A stretch of DNA of 64,000 nucleotides from Adineta ricciae. Taxonomy: Eukaryota > Rotifera > Eurotatoria > Adinetida > Adinetidae. The stretch is taken from the NCBI GenBank assembly GCA_905250025.1, contig CAJNOJ010000158.1:62001-126000 (forward strand), read 5' to 3'. The notes beneath the pieces are model-generated. The model saw only the letters and a program-made list of their open reading frames with translations, was not told the DNA's origin and did not search any database. How positions within the stretch are numbered: position 1 is the first letter of the stretch; each line of letters begins with the position of its first letter. Below, piece by piece: positions 33,774-46,957 of the stretch. A program made the position numbers and the translations under genes.

Positions 33774-35222
33774 TCATGTAATACAGTAAACGTGACATGG
33801 TTCACGTGCAACAAATAAATCAAAAACGTTAATCATTAAGAATGTCGGTACTGTACCCAAAGCCGATCCCAATTGTACACTGATACCAAAATAGAACAGA
33901 CCATTTTTGTTTGACCATTGATCTTTAATTCGATTACCTATCGTGATGCGTACATAGCCAGTTATCAATGCCATTATCAAATGGCTAAATATGATAATGA
34001 ATCCTCCATGAATAGTATCCGCCCACCAAGGACATGGACTTTGAGTAGCAATAAAAATTAAAAATATAGCGATGATATATGAAACAATTGATGCAGCAAT
34101 GGTAGAAATCATTGATAGATGGGGATGTCGAATACTTAATAGTAAAACCGTTGTATATCCTATTGTATCAAGAAAAGTCGAATAATAAAGTGCCTTTTGT
34201 CCATATGGTAATATAATGTAGGTAATTAATGATGGTAAAATACCGTACACTACTAACGAATTAGCAACATTGATACAAAGAAGAAAAAGAAATGTTTTCT
34301 CTGTTGTTTGTTTCGGTACTATTGCTATTGGCGTTTGGACGGATTCGTTTGTCGAAATGATTGCTGACTTTTCTTCTTCTCCATTACGTACGATGTCTAG
34401 CTCCGTTTCCTCACTAAAGTTAGCCGGTTCTGCGGCATCAGCTAATGAGATTATATTCGTCCATCGAAGTAAAAGAAATGCCAACAAAGACGCAACGATA
34501 ATACCAGTGATAACAAGCATATATATTCGAACACTAAATCGTGGTTCGGTAAAAGTCGGTTTCAAGAGAGTATCATTGCTCGTTCTAACACAAATCGCTT
34601 CACCTCCTATTCCTTGTAACAATAATAATATTGTTGGAATTGTGCCAGTAAATCCTTCGCCAAGAAAAGCAGCAGTTAAGTACAGACCACGAAATCGTTT
34701 CATATAATCGAAAAACACCAATGATGACGTATTATCAAGCAAGGATATAGTAAAAACCAATCCAATTAACCAAACGCTTCTTTCACGACCAAATAAATAA
34801 ACTGTCTTGTGCCACAATAAAGACAATAAAAAGCACGAAACAATTCCAACAGTAATAATCAAATAGATATAAGGAATTTCCGAAAATTTTTTTCCTTGAT
34901 ACCAACGCAAAAAGACCACTAAAACTGGTAGTAGATTTGCTGCACAATTACATACTAACATCATAGATGGCAATGTCCATCCTTCAGGTACCAGTGGTAT
35001 GATTAACGGTAGTTCAGTAAATACACCAAATAGATCAATCCATGAACTTAAATTCATAATAGCAATCAATGCGAAACATATTATTTGTGCCGTTTTCCTA
35101 AAAGATGTAATACGTTGTTTTAAATCGTATTTTACTAAAAATATTTGACTTTACATTTTGGATGGTTGAGAAACAGAATGATTCGGCTCTATTGAATCAG
35201 CGATAGCAACGTTCGGTATCAT
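33774..35222 (-). CDS. SLC52A: Riboflavin transporter, SLC52A family
   Basis: Two exons, 35222-35155 and 35097-33774, giving 463 residues. The split Met codon AT|G joins a 22-residue leader to KTAQIICFALIAIMNLSSW. The family signature follows: SSWIDLFGVFTELPLIIPLVPEGWTL is the SLC52 first-helix region. Later stretches include LGEGFTGTIPTILLLLQGIG and a central hydrophilic loop (about residues 230-290). About eleven membrane helices are visible. SLC52A proteins carry riboflavin across the plasma membrane, supplying FMN/FAD synthesis. It lies 115 bp downstream of an ART-TPR gene on the same strand. Confidence 0.88.
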
Positions 35223-35337
35223 TCTTTTTCAAAAGTTGAAACGTGTGTGTCGTGATTGACTGAGGTGGTTAATAGCAGGAGCGTTATGTTATGCATGAAT
35301 AGTTTTATTTATTTTTCCTTTCATCTTCGATACAAAA

Positions 35338-37984
35338 TTAGGCAAAAATCTGATAGCGTTTAATGGAGTCCAAATGAGTTTTGTACTGACTTATTTGAGG
35401 ATGATTATACGGCAACGTCATGAGCGCTTGTTCAATGGCTTGTTCACAAGCAATCGATGCTTCGTCGAATTGTTTTAATTTCAAAAGCGTTTGAGAGAGA
35501 TCAAAATATATTGTCGCAATTTGGTGATCATGACGTTGTAAGACTTTCAATGCGATATGCAATGCTTTTTCATAGAGAATCAAGGCTTCGGTGTACATTT
35601 GCAGATGAAAATACACTCGAGCAGTTCGATGATAAACAATCAATAGCGAGGGATCATCGTGTTTCAGATGCATCTGATACAATTCAAGTGATTCTTGATA
35701 GGAAACGATTGCTAATTCATATTTTTCTTGTTCGTGATAAATATGTCCAAGATTGTGAGTAAACAATGCTATAGCATTGACATCAGTCAGGAGAGATTTT
35801 TTTGATTGTTCGACAGATTTATACGAATACTCTTCAGCCTCGGACCATCGATTTAGACCGATATACGCCGTTGAAATGTTATGATAACTAGTTGCAATCG
35901 AAGAATGATCATTTGCTAGGGAATTTTGTTCAATTTCTAATGCTTTTAAATAGTAGGGAAGCGATTCTTCGAAGCGATCTTGTTGAAAGTATGTTCTGGC
36001 AATATGATTGTTTGTTGTGGCTAGAGATGGATGATTTGGAAGGAAATATTGTTGTTGAATATCTAATGCCTGGTGGAAATGACTCAATGCATCTTGAAAC
36101 TGTTTTCGTAATAGACATTTGGAGCCAAGTTTTATCGAATGATCAGCTGCAGCTTTCGGATCCAATTTCAATGAACTTTCTTCCAAAGTATTGGCTTTCT
36201 CCCGATAGAGATCTACAAAAAAAAGGGCATTGACTCACACGTTAAAATTATCTAATCTTCCACTCACTTGCTTGCTCGAAATTTCCTTGATTTCGATATA
36301 CTGAACTGAGATATCCGTAAGTTTCTGCGATTGACGGATCGTTTTCGCCTAGGAACTGTTGTTGTAACTCGAGAGCACGTTTATGATACGTCAATGCTTC
36401 ATCATATTTCTCTTGGCGTGAGTAAATTTTACCAACATTGTTTGTATAGATAATAATCGAAGATAACTCTGGTTGATCTGAACAGATTTGACAGTCTAAA
36501 GCTAATTGTTGGTATTCCAACGCTTTTTCATAATTCGATCGCGCTAAATAAACACATCCGATGTTATTGTAGACTGGTGTCAAGTTCTGATGATTAGCAG
36601 GAAGATATGTCAAGTAAACTTCCAGAGCCTTTTCGGAATGCTCTAATGACTCTTTAAGTTGCTCACGATTAAGGTAAATTAAGCCAAAAAATTGATAGAT
36701 AGAAGCAGATACGAGGATATTACTATTTAACATTCTATCATTACGAAGAATTTGAGAAAATCGATCGAGATATGTGTAATCGGACAGTTGATTCATCAAT
36801 CTCAAAAGTGATAAGAAACAATGAGTGAAGCCAATCTGTTGTCGAGTAACACTCGTATATGCTGCTAATTGTTCATCCATATTTTCACTCAATGTTAATT
36901 TCACACGATAATAATCATTCTCTTGCGCAATTTCGACAATGCGAAAGACACTACCCATGGAAAATAATAGTTCATGTTCACAAAATCCTGTTTGCAAATA
37001 TGGAATACGCTCGATGTTGACGATTGGAATATCTTGTACTGATGGGTCGATATGCATTTCGAATAGAACGCCGACGTTGGAGCCGAAAAGGAAATTCAAC
37101 GCGACATCTTTCTGTAATGATGTTGAGAGAAAATTGTTAAACGAAAGGAAACCTCCGAGATTGTTTTTTATCTTTTCGATTTGATCTTCGGATATACTTT
37201 GTCCGCGATAGACGATCATTTTCGATAGACTAGCTCGTTGTTTTTTACCTTCGGCAACAATTTGCTTATGCAGATGTCGTAGAAAATACCTCAGTCGATA
37301 AAGGACATCGATTTCGACTTTCCATAGAGCTCGGTTCAACATTTGATGAAGAAAACATTCTCTCGTATACCAGTAGATCGCAAGTTCAGGAATAAAATCT
37401 TTTTCAAATTCGTCGAGGATGACGATCGCTGTTGGATTGTGAGCTTTTACCTCTCGGCAATAAGCTAGCATCTCCTCTTTACTTTGTTGATCCGATTCTA
37501 ATAGATAATTGTGTGTGAGAACTTCTTTCAATAGTTGAAAATACATAAACGATGGGTCTTGTCGATTTTCACCCGACGAAATGATGTCCGTCGATGAGAC
37601 GAATGATAGTGCGATTGGATCACGATTTCTTTCTTGTTGAATTCGGCTTGGGATTAATCTGATATCAGAAACGATTCCTTTGATTTTCGAATAATCTTTC
37701 GCCCATTGATTATCGGTTGTCTTCGATGAAAAGAATAGATAAATCGATGCGATTCGTTTGTCAGAATGAATTCTCAGGAGGAGATTTTTTGCTAGATTAC
37801 TTGAAGTAATCAGAAGTATCTGCCCGTCGAAGAAGTTCGTAATGAAATCCAGACATTGTTGAGGTTTGCTAAACTCTTTGAAATTCTCGAATAACTCTCG
37901 TATTTTATCTTGAGTATCACGGTATTCTTCCGAACGTAGTAATTGATTATCCAACCAAACACAGGTGAAGTCTTTTCCCGTCAT
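35338..37984 (-). CDS. ADP-ribosyltransferase-TPR fusion protein 1
   Basis: Exons 37984-36268 and 36212-35338, 863 residues. Residues 1-130: alpha/beta domain beginning CVWLDNQ, with QILLITSS and IASIYLFF strands, reminiscent of receiver/TIR-like folds but unnamed. Residues about 230-355: arginine-type mono-ADP-ribosyltransferase with R260 in VYRGQS, STS at 287-289 and the E336-x-E338 pair, the R-S-E triad with the ExE signature of Arg-specific enzymes. Residues about 420-863: at least nine TPRs of kinesin-light-chain type (about 42 residues: YxNIGxVYxxxxxYEKALEYxxxALxxQ). It should transfer ADP-ribose from NAD+ to arginines of partners bound by the TPRs. There is no signal peptide, so it is cytosolic. 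The paralogue sits upstream with a gap of 113 bp. Confidence 0.88.
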
Positions 37985-38097
37985 TTATCTAAAATAAACA
38001 TCAGAGCATACAAAAAAGTAGAAGTTTTTTTCGAAACAAAAGCGTTGAAATTTCTTATTTATTTATAGGAAATCACAGGCAAAACTATTTAGACAAT

Positions 38098-40747
38098 TCA
38101 TACTCTTTGTTGTATAGCATCAACATTCCTTTGCGCGCTCACAACTTCTGGATGATTGATCGGTAAAGTTTTACGTAGTTGATGAACTGCTTGTTGAGCA
38201 GCGACCAAGGCATCATCGTATTGTCTTAAATGATAGTATGTAACAGCTAGACTGGAATAAGTCTGTGCGATAGCTTGTCCATCATCAGATGAATGTTTCG
38301 ATTCAATATCCAATGTTCTTTGATAGAATATAAGAGCGTCAGTATATTTCTTCAAAGAAAAGTAAGCATTGCCGATTCGATAATAGATCCCAATTAATGA
38401 TGAGTCATCCTCAGCTGAATAGAGACGATGTAGATGTAAAGCTTGATCATAATAGGTTAAGGCTTGCTCATATTTGTTTTGTTCAGCATATACGTATCCG
38501 ATATGATCGATGTACGACGCTAATGTTACCTGATTGGTATCCAGTGATTTCTTTAATTGCTCGACAGATTTCATTGCGTATTTTTCAGCATCTGACCATT
38601 GTCCTAAGCCTAGGTAAGCTTTCGATATATTGTGGTAACTACTGGCGATCGAAGGATGATCCGTCGATAGAGAACTTTGTTCAATTTCAAGTGTTTTCAG
38701 GTAATGTTGAAGAGATTCTTGATATTGATTCTGCTTATAGTACGTATCAGCAATTCGACTATTTGTCTTCGATAACGAGGGATGATTAGGTAAAAGAAAT
38801 TGATGTTGAAGATCCAATGCTTGTTTAAAATAATTCAATGCTAGTTCATAGTTTTGTTCTGAAAGAGCTGAATCACCGGCTTGTATCAAAGAACTCGCGG
38901 AAGCATTTGGATCTAGATCGACACTGGTATCTTCTGATCGAATATGACCACTTTTCATCATATACGAGACTGGAATAGAATCGAAAATGATAGCTAGTAG
39001 AAAACAAAAGCTAAAACTACTTACATGCTTCCATGAAATCACCTTTAGCAAAGCAAACTTGAGTTATCGACCTACAAGTTTCTGCTATCGATGTGTCGTT
39101 TTCGCCTAGACATTGTTGTAATTCTAAGATACGTTTGTAATAATCTAAAGCTTCAGCATTTCTTCCAATGGTTCTATAAGTTTGAGCGAGACTTTTTGTA
39201 TAGTGAATAATTGATGATAAATCTGGCTCACGGGAATTTGTCTGGCAATCGAGAGCTAATTGAAAGAAAGTCAATGCTTTATCATAATCGGATTGGTGTG
39301 AATGAACCGAAGCGATACAACTATAAGTCGGTGATAATCGTTGATGGTCAGCCGGTAGGAAAGTCAAATAAACATTCAATGACTTATCAAAATGTTCGAA
39401 AGATTCTTTATACTGCCCTCGATTCAAATAAATTATTCCGAACATATGATGAACCGAACCGAGTAAATTTCGATCCACAGCAATTCCAACATCATCGGCA
39501 AGCATCTGAGCAAACCGGTCAACACTTCCATACTGTCCCATTTCATTCATTAATTTCAGTAGAGACAAAAATGAATGTGTTGAACGTGTTTCTTCTCGTG
39601 TTACCAGCGCATAACTTGCTAAGCGTTCGTCAACTTCGTCACTGAGTCTTAGTCGAACGCGATAGAAATGATTTTGTTTTTCGATTTTGAGTATCCGAAA
39701 AACGGTTCCAATCGAGAAAAGAAGTTCTTGTTCCATTTCTGAACATCCTAAATAACTCAATCCTTTCGTGTTCACAAATGGATACTTTTGTATGCTTGGA
39801 TCGATTTCCATCTCGAACAGAACACCTGTTGGACATCCGAATAGAAACATTTCTGCGACTTTTCGATCTAAGGATGTGGAGAGAAAATTATTAAACGAAA
39901 GAAATCCATCGACATTTTTCTTCAACTTCTCGATTTCATTCGTCGACATCGATTGACCCCGATAGACAATCATTTTCGCTGTATGATCACGTTGTGCTCG
40001 TGCGTGAAGAGAAATTTGGCGATGAAGATGTCGAAGAAAGTATCGTAATCGATAAAGTACGTCAGGTTCGGGCGTCCATAGAGCTTTGTTCAGCATTTTG
40101 AAAAGAAAACACTCTTTCGTATACCAAAGAATTGCAAGTTCAGGAATAAATGTCCTTTCGAATTCATTCAAAATCTTCAAAGAACTTTCACTATCGGCAC
40201 ACGCTTTTCTACAGTAGGCGATCATGTTTTTTCGGGTTTCTGCTTCCGATTCAGCGAATATATCATTGAGAAGAACTTCTTTGAGTAATTGAAAGTACAT
40301 AAAGGATGGATCTTGGCGATTGATATCATCTGAACATGAAAGAAATGAAATACCAGTGGAATTCTCTTCCTTGTCATTTGCTTGTGGTTTGAATTCATCG
40401 CAGAGTAATCGAAAATCATTGAAAATGCCTTTAATTTTTCGAAAGTCGTTCGTCCAATCATCCGCAATATGCTTTTTCGAATAGAAAATGTAAATCGACG
40501 CAATCTGTTCGCATGAATGTATTAATGGAACGATGAGTCTTCCTAACACATTCGAAGTAATCAATACTATTCTGATATCTGGATAACTTGTAAAATAATC
40601 TACACATTCGTCGGAATTGTTGAAAGATTCAAACGAATCGAAAACGGATCGAAGTTCCTCTTGAGCATCAAGATATTCTACGGATAGAAGTCGTTGATTG
40701 TCGAGCCAGATACATGATAATTGCTTCTCAGTCTTCTCTGACGACAT
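38098..40747 (-). CDS. ADP-ribosyltransferase-TPR fusion protein 2
   Basis: Exons 40747-39025 and 38969-38098, 864 residues. Same order as its neighbour: N-terminal CIWLDNQ...RIVLITSN...IASIYIFY domain, ART core with R263 (VYRGQS), STS 290-292 and E339-x-E341, then tandem TPRs. The single intron falls at the equivalent position, so the two genes arose by tandem duplication and have since diverged widely. All catalytic residues are kept in both. ART-TPR fusions of this kind are expanded in bdelloid rotifers as far as I recall; substrates are unknown. Confidence 0.88.
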
Positions 40748-41104
40748 CGGCCTATTGAACTAATTCAAATTCACATGAAAAAGTTGATGTTGGAGAAAAC
40801 CCATATGAAATAGTAAGTATAACATTTTTTTTTCTTTTTCTTTTCTTCCGAAGCACAAGGAGCTCTCTGTTGACTTTGACTACGCCATGTGAGTATCCAA
40901 CCTGAGAGAACAAAAAAAATCTTGAAGGAAGAAAAGAACAGCAAGGTTTTATTATTCATCGCAATGTGTCACATATTCTATTTAGAGTCTTTCTAAACTT
41001 TGTGACAACCGCATTTAGTCTATTTCAATCAACAAGGATTTGTGTGATAATTATTTGTATTTTATTTAAAATAAAGAAAGAAAAGAAGAAGAGAAATTGA
41101 TTGT
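40748..41104. other. Intergenic
   Basis: Non-coding spacer between RNFT1 and ART-TPR 2, with a T-rich run near 40826-40850. No gene seen. Confidence 0.5.
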
Positions 41105-42343
41105 TCAGTACCAAATCAAATATCCCGAAGTGAATCCATCACGATAGTTTGCTTGTCCAATGGGCAATTTACATCGACAAAGTGGACATGAAGCGTTCCG
41201 ATCAAGCCATGATGTCACACATTCTTCACAAAAGACATGCTGCAAAAAAAAAGAAGAATTCTTATTAAGGAAAAGATCCCACTCAAAAACCCAACGAACT
41301 TTGCATGTTAATACAATCGGATCTTGATATTCGGATTGACAAATAGGACACATAGTTTCTTGCAGGTCGTTAATGGATACCGATGGGAATGGAAGTGTTT
41401 GAAAAGCTTGTTTTAATGATTGCCGTAATTGAAGGAGAGTTTTGTAAATATTGAATAGTTTCATCAGGGAATAGAATATCAACAGAATCGTTGAAAAAAT
41501 GTATTTTTCTTGATTATTGTCTAAGAGAAAGTGTATCCAAGGACGAATGGTTAATAAACTTATGTAAAATTGAGATAAATGTTCGATTAAAGAAAAATAA
41601 GATCCACGTTTGCGATATGTTAAACAAGATTTTCCTCTATCACTTATTATTGGATAAACGATCAGTAGACTTTTGCAAATCATCACAATCATCCTACAAA
41701 ACGAAATAAATGCTGTTTATTTCAATATTTGTCTTTTCTTTTGAAACTTACTTAACAATACAAAACGTTGAGTAAAGTACCCAAATAAGAGTCCACAGAT
41801 CCCATTTTGTATAATTTGGACGTGAAAATATGAGGCATAAATAAAATTGCTCTTGTCGATATAGATACAGGAACAGAACTAAAGAAAGACTTAGAATGAC
41901 TATCACTCGAAGGACAGGCCAGATATGACGAGACGACTAAAACAAGTTCAAATATTTATAAATATGTATTCTCTTGCTCGAATCTTTACTTTCAGAGCTG
42001 CTTGTTGAACTAAAACTGTATTTGCATGATAAATACTTGCAGAGAAGAATACAACCATCAATATGCCGGCTGAATGTTCGTAGAAAGCTTTGAGGATAAT
42101 AATAAGTGCAAAAGGAAAGGTCGATGTTAAATTATCTTTGAGAAGTGTAATTAACTGATGAAGATGATCGTTAGCAATGTCATTCGTTGGTGGTGGTGGT
42201 GACGGGCGAGTCGGTGCTTGAGCTTGATGAAGAATTTCTTCGCCGACGGTCTCGATTTCTTCGAGATTATTTGCAGGATTTAAGTCAATACGATAATCGG
42301 AATTGTTAGTCGCCATGGAATAATTCAATCGACGAGTATTCAT
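41105..42343 (-). CDS. RNFT1: RING-finger transmembrane E3 ligase, RNFT1-like
   Basis: Exons 42343-41990, 41936-41752, 41693-41300 and 41239-41105; 355 residues, phases consistent. The N-terminal ~60 residues are polar with a proline run (RPSPPPPTND). Five or six hydrophobic helices follow, from FPFALIIILKAFYEH to ILLIFYSLMKLFNIY. The C-terminus is a C3HC4 RING: CPICQSEY, then C-K-H-VFCEECV across the last intron, then CPLCRCKL, and it ends YRDGFTSGYLIWY. This matches RNFT1/RNFT2, ER-membrane ubiquitin ligases in ER quality control. It starts 68 bp after the LRRC47 stop on the same strand. Confidence 0.9.
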
Positions 42344-42381
42344 TCTCGTCTTCTACTTCATTTTTCAAGCAAAACGACAAA

Positions 42382-42396
42382 TCTGAAAAAAAAAAC
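42382..42396 (-). other. Polypyrimidine tract and AG upstream of RNFT1 start (possible trans-splice acceptor)
   Basis: On the minus strand the 68-bp gap between LRRC47 and RNFT1 holds GGTTTTTTTTTTCAG, with the AG at 42384-42383, 39 bases before the RNFT1 ATG. No donor lies between the LRRC47 stop and this acceptor. That fits spliced-leader addition, known in bdelloid rotifers, but an upstream cis donor is not excluded. Confidence 0.45.
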
Positions 42397-42411
42397 CAAA
42401 AGCTTCAGTTT

Positions 42412-43674
42412 TTATTTTTCATTTGATAATCTTTCAATAAAAATTTTTCCTTGAGATACTTCATTCCAATCGAGATCGGTACGAGAAGGAAAAGTGGTCT
42501 TTAATTGTCCTTTGTCATCAACAACACGTGTTTGTTGTAAAGTTAAAACTTGTCGAAAAGTTTTCTCTTCTTCATTCGCCTTCTTTCCTAATTGATTTTC
42601 GAGCACCTGTCGAAGAAATGCATCCATGACACGACGGCAGATATCCATTGAATGACCAGATGTAATTTCAACGAAGATCGAGTCACTTGTCGGACTTAAT
42701 TTACTTCGTTCAGCATTTGTCAATGGTGGAAGCGAAATCACGTAACGATCTTGATCGGACAAACACGGAAACTCATTTTGATCTTCCAATAATGTCAAAT
42801 ATCTTTCAAAAACAGAGTAAACTATTTGAAATAAACAGGAAACGATATTCACATACTTGTGAAGACCTGATAATTGATTTCGCTTCTTTAGTTTTCTTTC
42901 GTGTTCTGCATCGCGACACAACTGATCGTAAAAATCACGTGCAGAGACCAGTTTCGGACCTTTGCCAAGTGGTACTAGACCAATATCATCCGGATTGCGA
43001 GCATCATAAACCAAATCTCCAGAGATTAATGATAAATCATGTGTACCTATTGTTGCCAAGGTGCGTTTTTGACAAATATCATCATGAAGTTCATTCTTAA
43101 ACACAAATGATACTTACAGAAAAGATTTGCCTTTCCTTCCGAAACTTACTTGCAAATTGAGAAACTTCTTCAAATTTCCTGGTGTTGCTAAGTCAACGTT
43201 TCTCAGAATGCAACACAATATATGTGGTCGAACACTGATTACTCTTGGTAGTAATGTAACTAAACGGAATCAGTTGGAAAATAGTCAATTATGTAGAAGA
43301 GAAATAAACAAACTTTGTCTTCCTTTGAGGTCTCCAGCTGGATCAAAATGCAAAATTTCGATTTTATCTTGAATTTCGACATTTTGTTTCGCTTTTTGTT
43401 GTTGTTGTTGTTTTGGTTGTGCTGGTTTTGCGGTTGTCGATGCTGATGATTTGTGTTGTTCGGTCCATTGCTTTGCTAAATATTCCAAAACCGGTTTGAT
43501 TTTATCTTGTTCCATGAGTTTCTTCAATCGATTGTCTTTCAAAGGATTGGATTTAAATCGAAGCTCTACGAAAAGATGCCGTTGAAAGAGAATGAACAGC
43601 AATGGACAATACCTTTCAGTTTGTGTAATTGACTAAGTTGACATGGAATTTCTGTCAATTGATTCGATTCGATA
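42412..43674 (-). CDS. LRRC47: LRRC47, 3' portion (broken at N, continues at 59251)
   Basis: Exons 43674-43613 (partial), 43565-43314, 43259-43150, 43095-42857 and 42802-42412. The partial exon starts mid-LRR (SNQLTEIPCQLSQLHKL). Then come a Lys/Gln-rich linker and the tRNA-synthetase B3/B4-like domain: VISVRPHILCCILRNVDL, TPGNLKKFLNLQ, ELHDDICQKRTLATIGTHDL, VPLGKG, LHKYLTLLEDQNEFPCL and VISLPPLTNAERSKL. These match vertebrate LRRC47 in order. It is a cytosolic LRR protein related to the PheRS beta N-terminal region. The N-terminal half is 15.6 kb away across copy B. Confidence 0.9.
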
Positions 43675-43675
43675 N

Positions 43676-44771
43676 TAAGAATGAAGGCAGCATTTCTTTA
43701 GATAATCAATTTTGCAATATTTACTCGAGTATGTCTCATTTAATCTTCGAAAAGCATTCAAATTTGCCTACAAAATTTCGCATGATTCACGCTTTCGTTA
43801 TCGGAAGGAATTAGGGCGAGTGATACTTTTCAAAGAACGAAATTATTACATCGGTATTTAACAGTTTTTCTGCAAAACTTCGGCAGATAAGGAAAAATAA
43901 ACATTGCTGATATGATATTCATTAGCAGCATTCACAGTATACTGGATATCAGTGAACAAGTTCTAACTGATCGTGCAGATCTAGCCCTATGAGATCTCGT
44001 TTAGGTACATGATAACTATCAATATAAATTAATATACTTTAAGAGGAAAGCGTGCCGACAGGATTAATAGAACGATCGGTCAGCATCCGATGATCAGACA
44101 ACATTCCGATCCTGACCGATAGTAGTAGTTCATCGTCACATCTCTTTCGACTCTATGCGTCTTCTCTGGTATATAAGCGTGTGCTTTTTCAGCTTCTCGT
44201 TGTTGATCAACAATAGGTATATACTGCAGTAGTAACAAAAGATCTTAATTGATATTTCTTTACAAGTAGTGATTGAATCGATTCACATTTTCTCTTGCTA
44301 GTGTTGAGTACCATATTTCTCTGCTTTCTATAGAATGTAAAAATATTCACAGAAGATTTACGGTTTACCAAATGGAATATGTGCATAACCAATACAGTTC
44401 TCTCGAATTACAGAGCTGAGTTAATGCATTTGAGACTTGTTCAAGCTTTTGATGTTATAAAAAACATCGCTAATGCGATAGTAAATGGAAACGACTATGA
44501 ACATTCTTCTGACGACAGTTATGATCAAGTCAATTGTTGGAAAGCTAGATTTTGATCATATCTCATCTTATCATGGACACAGATTGTTGAGTGTACTATA
44601 CTATTTCACAATGTTGTTTAATACATCTAAACGAACAGCATTAAAGCTTTCTAACTTACTCTGAACGATGGATTTGCAAGTGTCTTATTTTACATTTCAT
44701 TAAATCTTGCCCGAGTTTATCTATTTTGTTGTTATTATTAAGTCAGTTACTAGCTGCTTAAGCTACTACCT
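43676..44771. other. Intergenic, left part of copy B
   Basis: Counterpart of 12981-14059. Carries the TATATAA element at 44170-44176. No gene conserved between copies. Confidence 0.5.
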
Positions 44772-46251
44772 CTATGGTTCATATAGTTCAGTGGTGTTCA
44801 AATTAGCAGAACCACTCCATCCACTGGTTACTAATACTTGACCGTTGTTTAACATCGATGCTGTAGGTCCTTGGCGCTTATAATTCATACTAGCAGTCGT
44901 AGTCCACATTTCTGTCTTTGGATCATACAATTCAGCAGTCTCTTGAGCACCGCTATTACTATATCCACCAGCCAACAATACTTTGCCGGTTTTTAACAAT
45001 ACAGCTACGTGATCGTATCGTGTATAATGCATATTACTAGTTAATGACCATGTATTTGTCACAAGGTCATAGATTTCGGCACTATTTAGATAGACACCAT
45101 TTTCTCTTTCTCCACCAGTTACTAATACTTTTCCGTCATTGAGTACGGTTATTGTATGACTATGTCGTGGATAGTGCATGCTCGACATTGGTGTCCATGA
45201 ATTCATCACTGGATCGTACAGTTCTGTACTATATAAGATAGTACTACCATCATATCCACCAACTACTAAAACTTTTCCATCTATAACTACTGCTTTGTGA
45301 CCTTGTCGAGCATAATTCATGGAGGACGTTAACATCCATGTTCCCGTTGACGGATCATATACTTCAGAACTATTATAGTAAGTACTGCTCATGCGTCCAC
45401 CAGTAACTAACACACGTCCATTAGTTAATAGTGATGCCGTGTGCCATTGTCGAAAAGAATTCATATTGACGGTGTTCGTCCACATTTTTCTCAAAGGATC
45501 ATATAACTCAGCACTATTTATATTAAAACCACCAGCAACTAACACTAATCCACTCATCAATACGGTTGATGTATGACCCTGTCGTGCAACATTCATAGGA
45601 GCAGTTAACGTCCAAGTTCCCAGCAATGGATCATATAATTCAGCAGTATTTAGAAAGCCATTGTTGTATCCACCCGTAACCAATACTTCCCCATTCTTCA
45701 ATAATGATGCTGTATGCGACACTCGTGCATGATTTACATTACCAGTATTAAACCATCCTGAAAGACAAAGAAACATGAATATCTTATCTTCGCAAAGGAT
45801 GGACATTATAAAACTTGACATATCAGAACATACCAGGCTGTGTGTCGATGATTGTAAATGATGATGAGACTATCTCCAATGTTGCTGTTGCCGATTCAGT
45901 TGTAAATGCTGCTTTGACTGCCGATACTGTATCAGCAGCTGATGTTGCTATTGCGGTTCTCGCTGCAGATGTGCTTGATGAAATAGATGTTTGTTCTGAA
46001 GTCAAGACTTTTGTTGTTACTGATGTTGACAATGACGATACTTGTGTTATGCTAAGAGTTGATGAAATAATTTCTATTTCTGGTTGAACGAAAATAACAA
46101 AATGTAATACGAGTCCAATGATAAGACCGCAGATAATTAAAATGATTAATAAGATGACTATGATTATGATTGTGATACGACGTCGACGTGAACATTTTCG
46201 CGATTGATTCTCCTCAATCGTTTGTTCACTGAACACTTGGTTCTTAGACAT
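44772..46251 (-). CDS. Type II membrane protein with Kelch beta-propeller (copy B)
   Basis: Exons 46251-45834 and 45757-44772, exactly the exon lengths of copy A (418 + 986 nt), 467 residues. Same cytoplasmic SRRRR, membrane helix (ITIIIIVILLIILIICGLII), Ser/Thr stalk and seven Kelch repeats. Differences from copy A are scattered substitutions (for example NEDVLVTGGYNDG versus NGEVLVTGGYNNG) without indels, the pattern expected of two maintained genes. Confidence 0.9.
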
Positions 46252-46957
46252 TTTCTATTTCGGAAGAAATTTGAACGTAGAAAACGCAACGAATTGTTGT
46301 ACGAAAAATAATGAATATCGATTTTCTAACACAATAAAAATATATAGGTTATTCAGCGTTTATTGATATACTGACATATTATTTGAAGAACAATCTTATC
46401 ATAATAAGCTTTCGAATAAATACATATTTCCTATCAATCATAATCTGCTGAACTAATAAATACTCGATAAGAACTGTGTACAGAAGTGTCGATTTTAATC
46501 GTTCGTCATGAATATTTACGTTCTTGAAATCACCTGCAATGCACTCAGATTCTGATAGTCAATCCGAAGGATACAAAATAGAGCGAGAGGCCGACATGAA
46601 TCTTGTTCTTCCACTCATCATCCAATGAGAGCAGAGGAATTAGAAAATTATTTCGATTGTTCATAAATTAGTAGCATTATGATATGGTCGTAACATCGTA
46701 TTGAATAGAAATGCACTATACAGAGTACAAAGAAGCGTTCTCTAAATATCATTGTTCGGTTTACGTAAGTCGACTCTATTCGTGTAAAATTGACTGGCTC
46801 ACGTTTTTTATTATCATCTATTGATTATTTCGCAAATCCAACGGTAAATGAGTATTCTGTTATATAGTCTCCTTTATCATAATTAACTGATTTGTATTGC
46901 ATGAAATAGATATATGGAAAAAACAACTTTTCTTGTTAAGGAAATTTCTTCGATTTT
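46252..46957. other. Intergenic, Kelch promoter (copy B)
   Basis: Aligned with 15544-16243 with small indels. No gene seen. Confidence 0.5.

Noticed and set aside
35338-40747. ART-TPR genes as recent bacterial transfer
   Set aside because: They have introns at a shared position, codon use like their neighbours and animal-type TPRs. Old transfer of the ART domain cannot be judged from this window.
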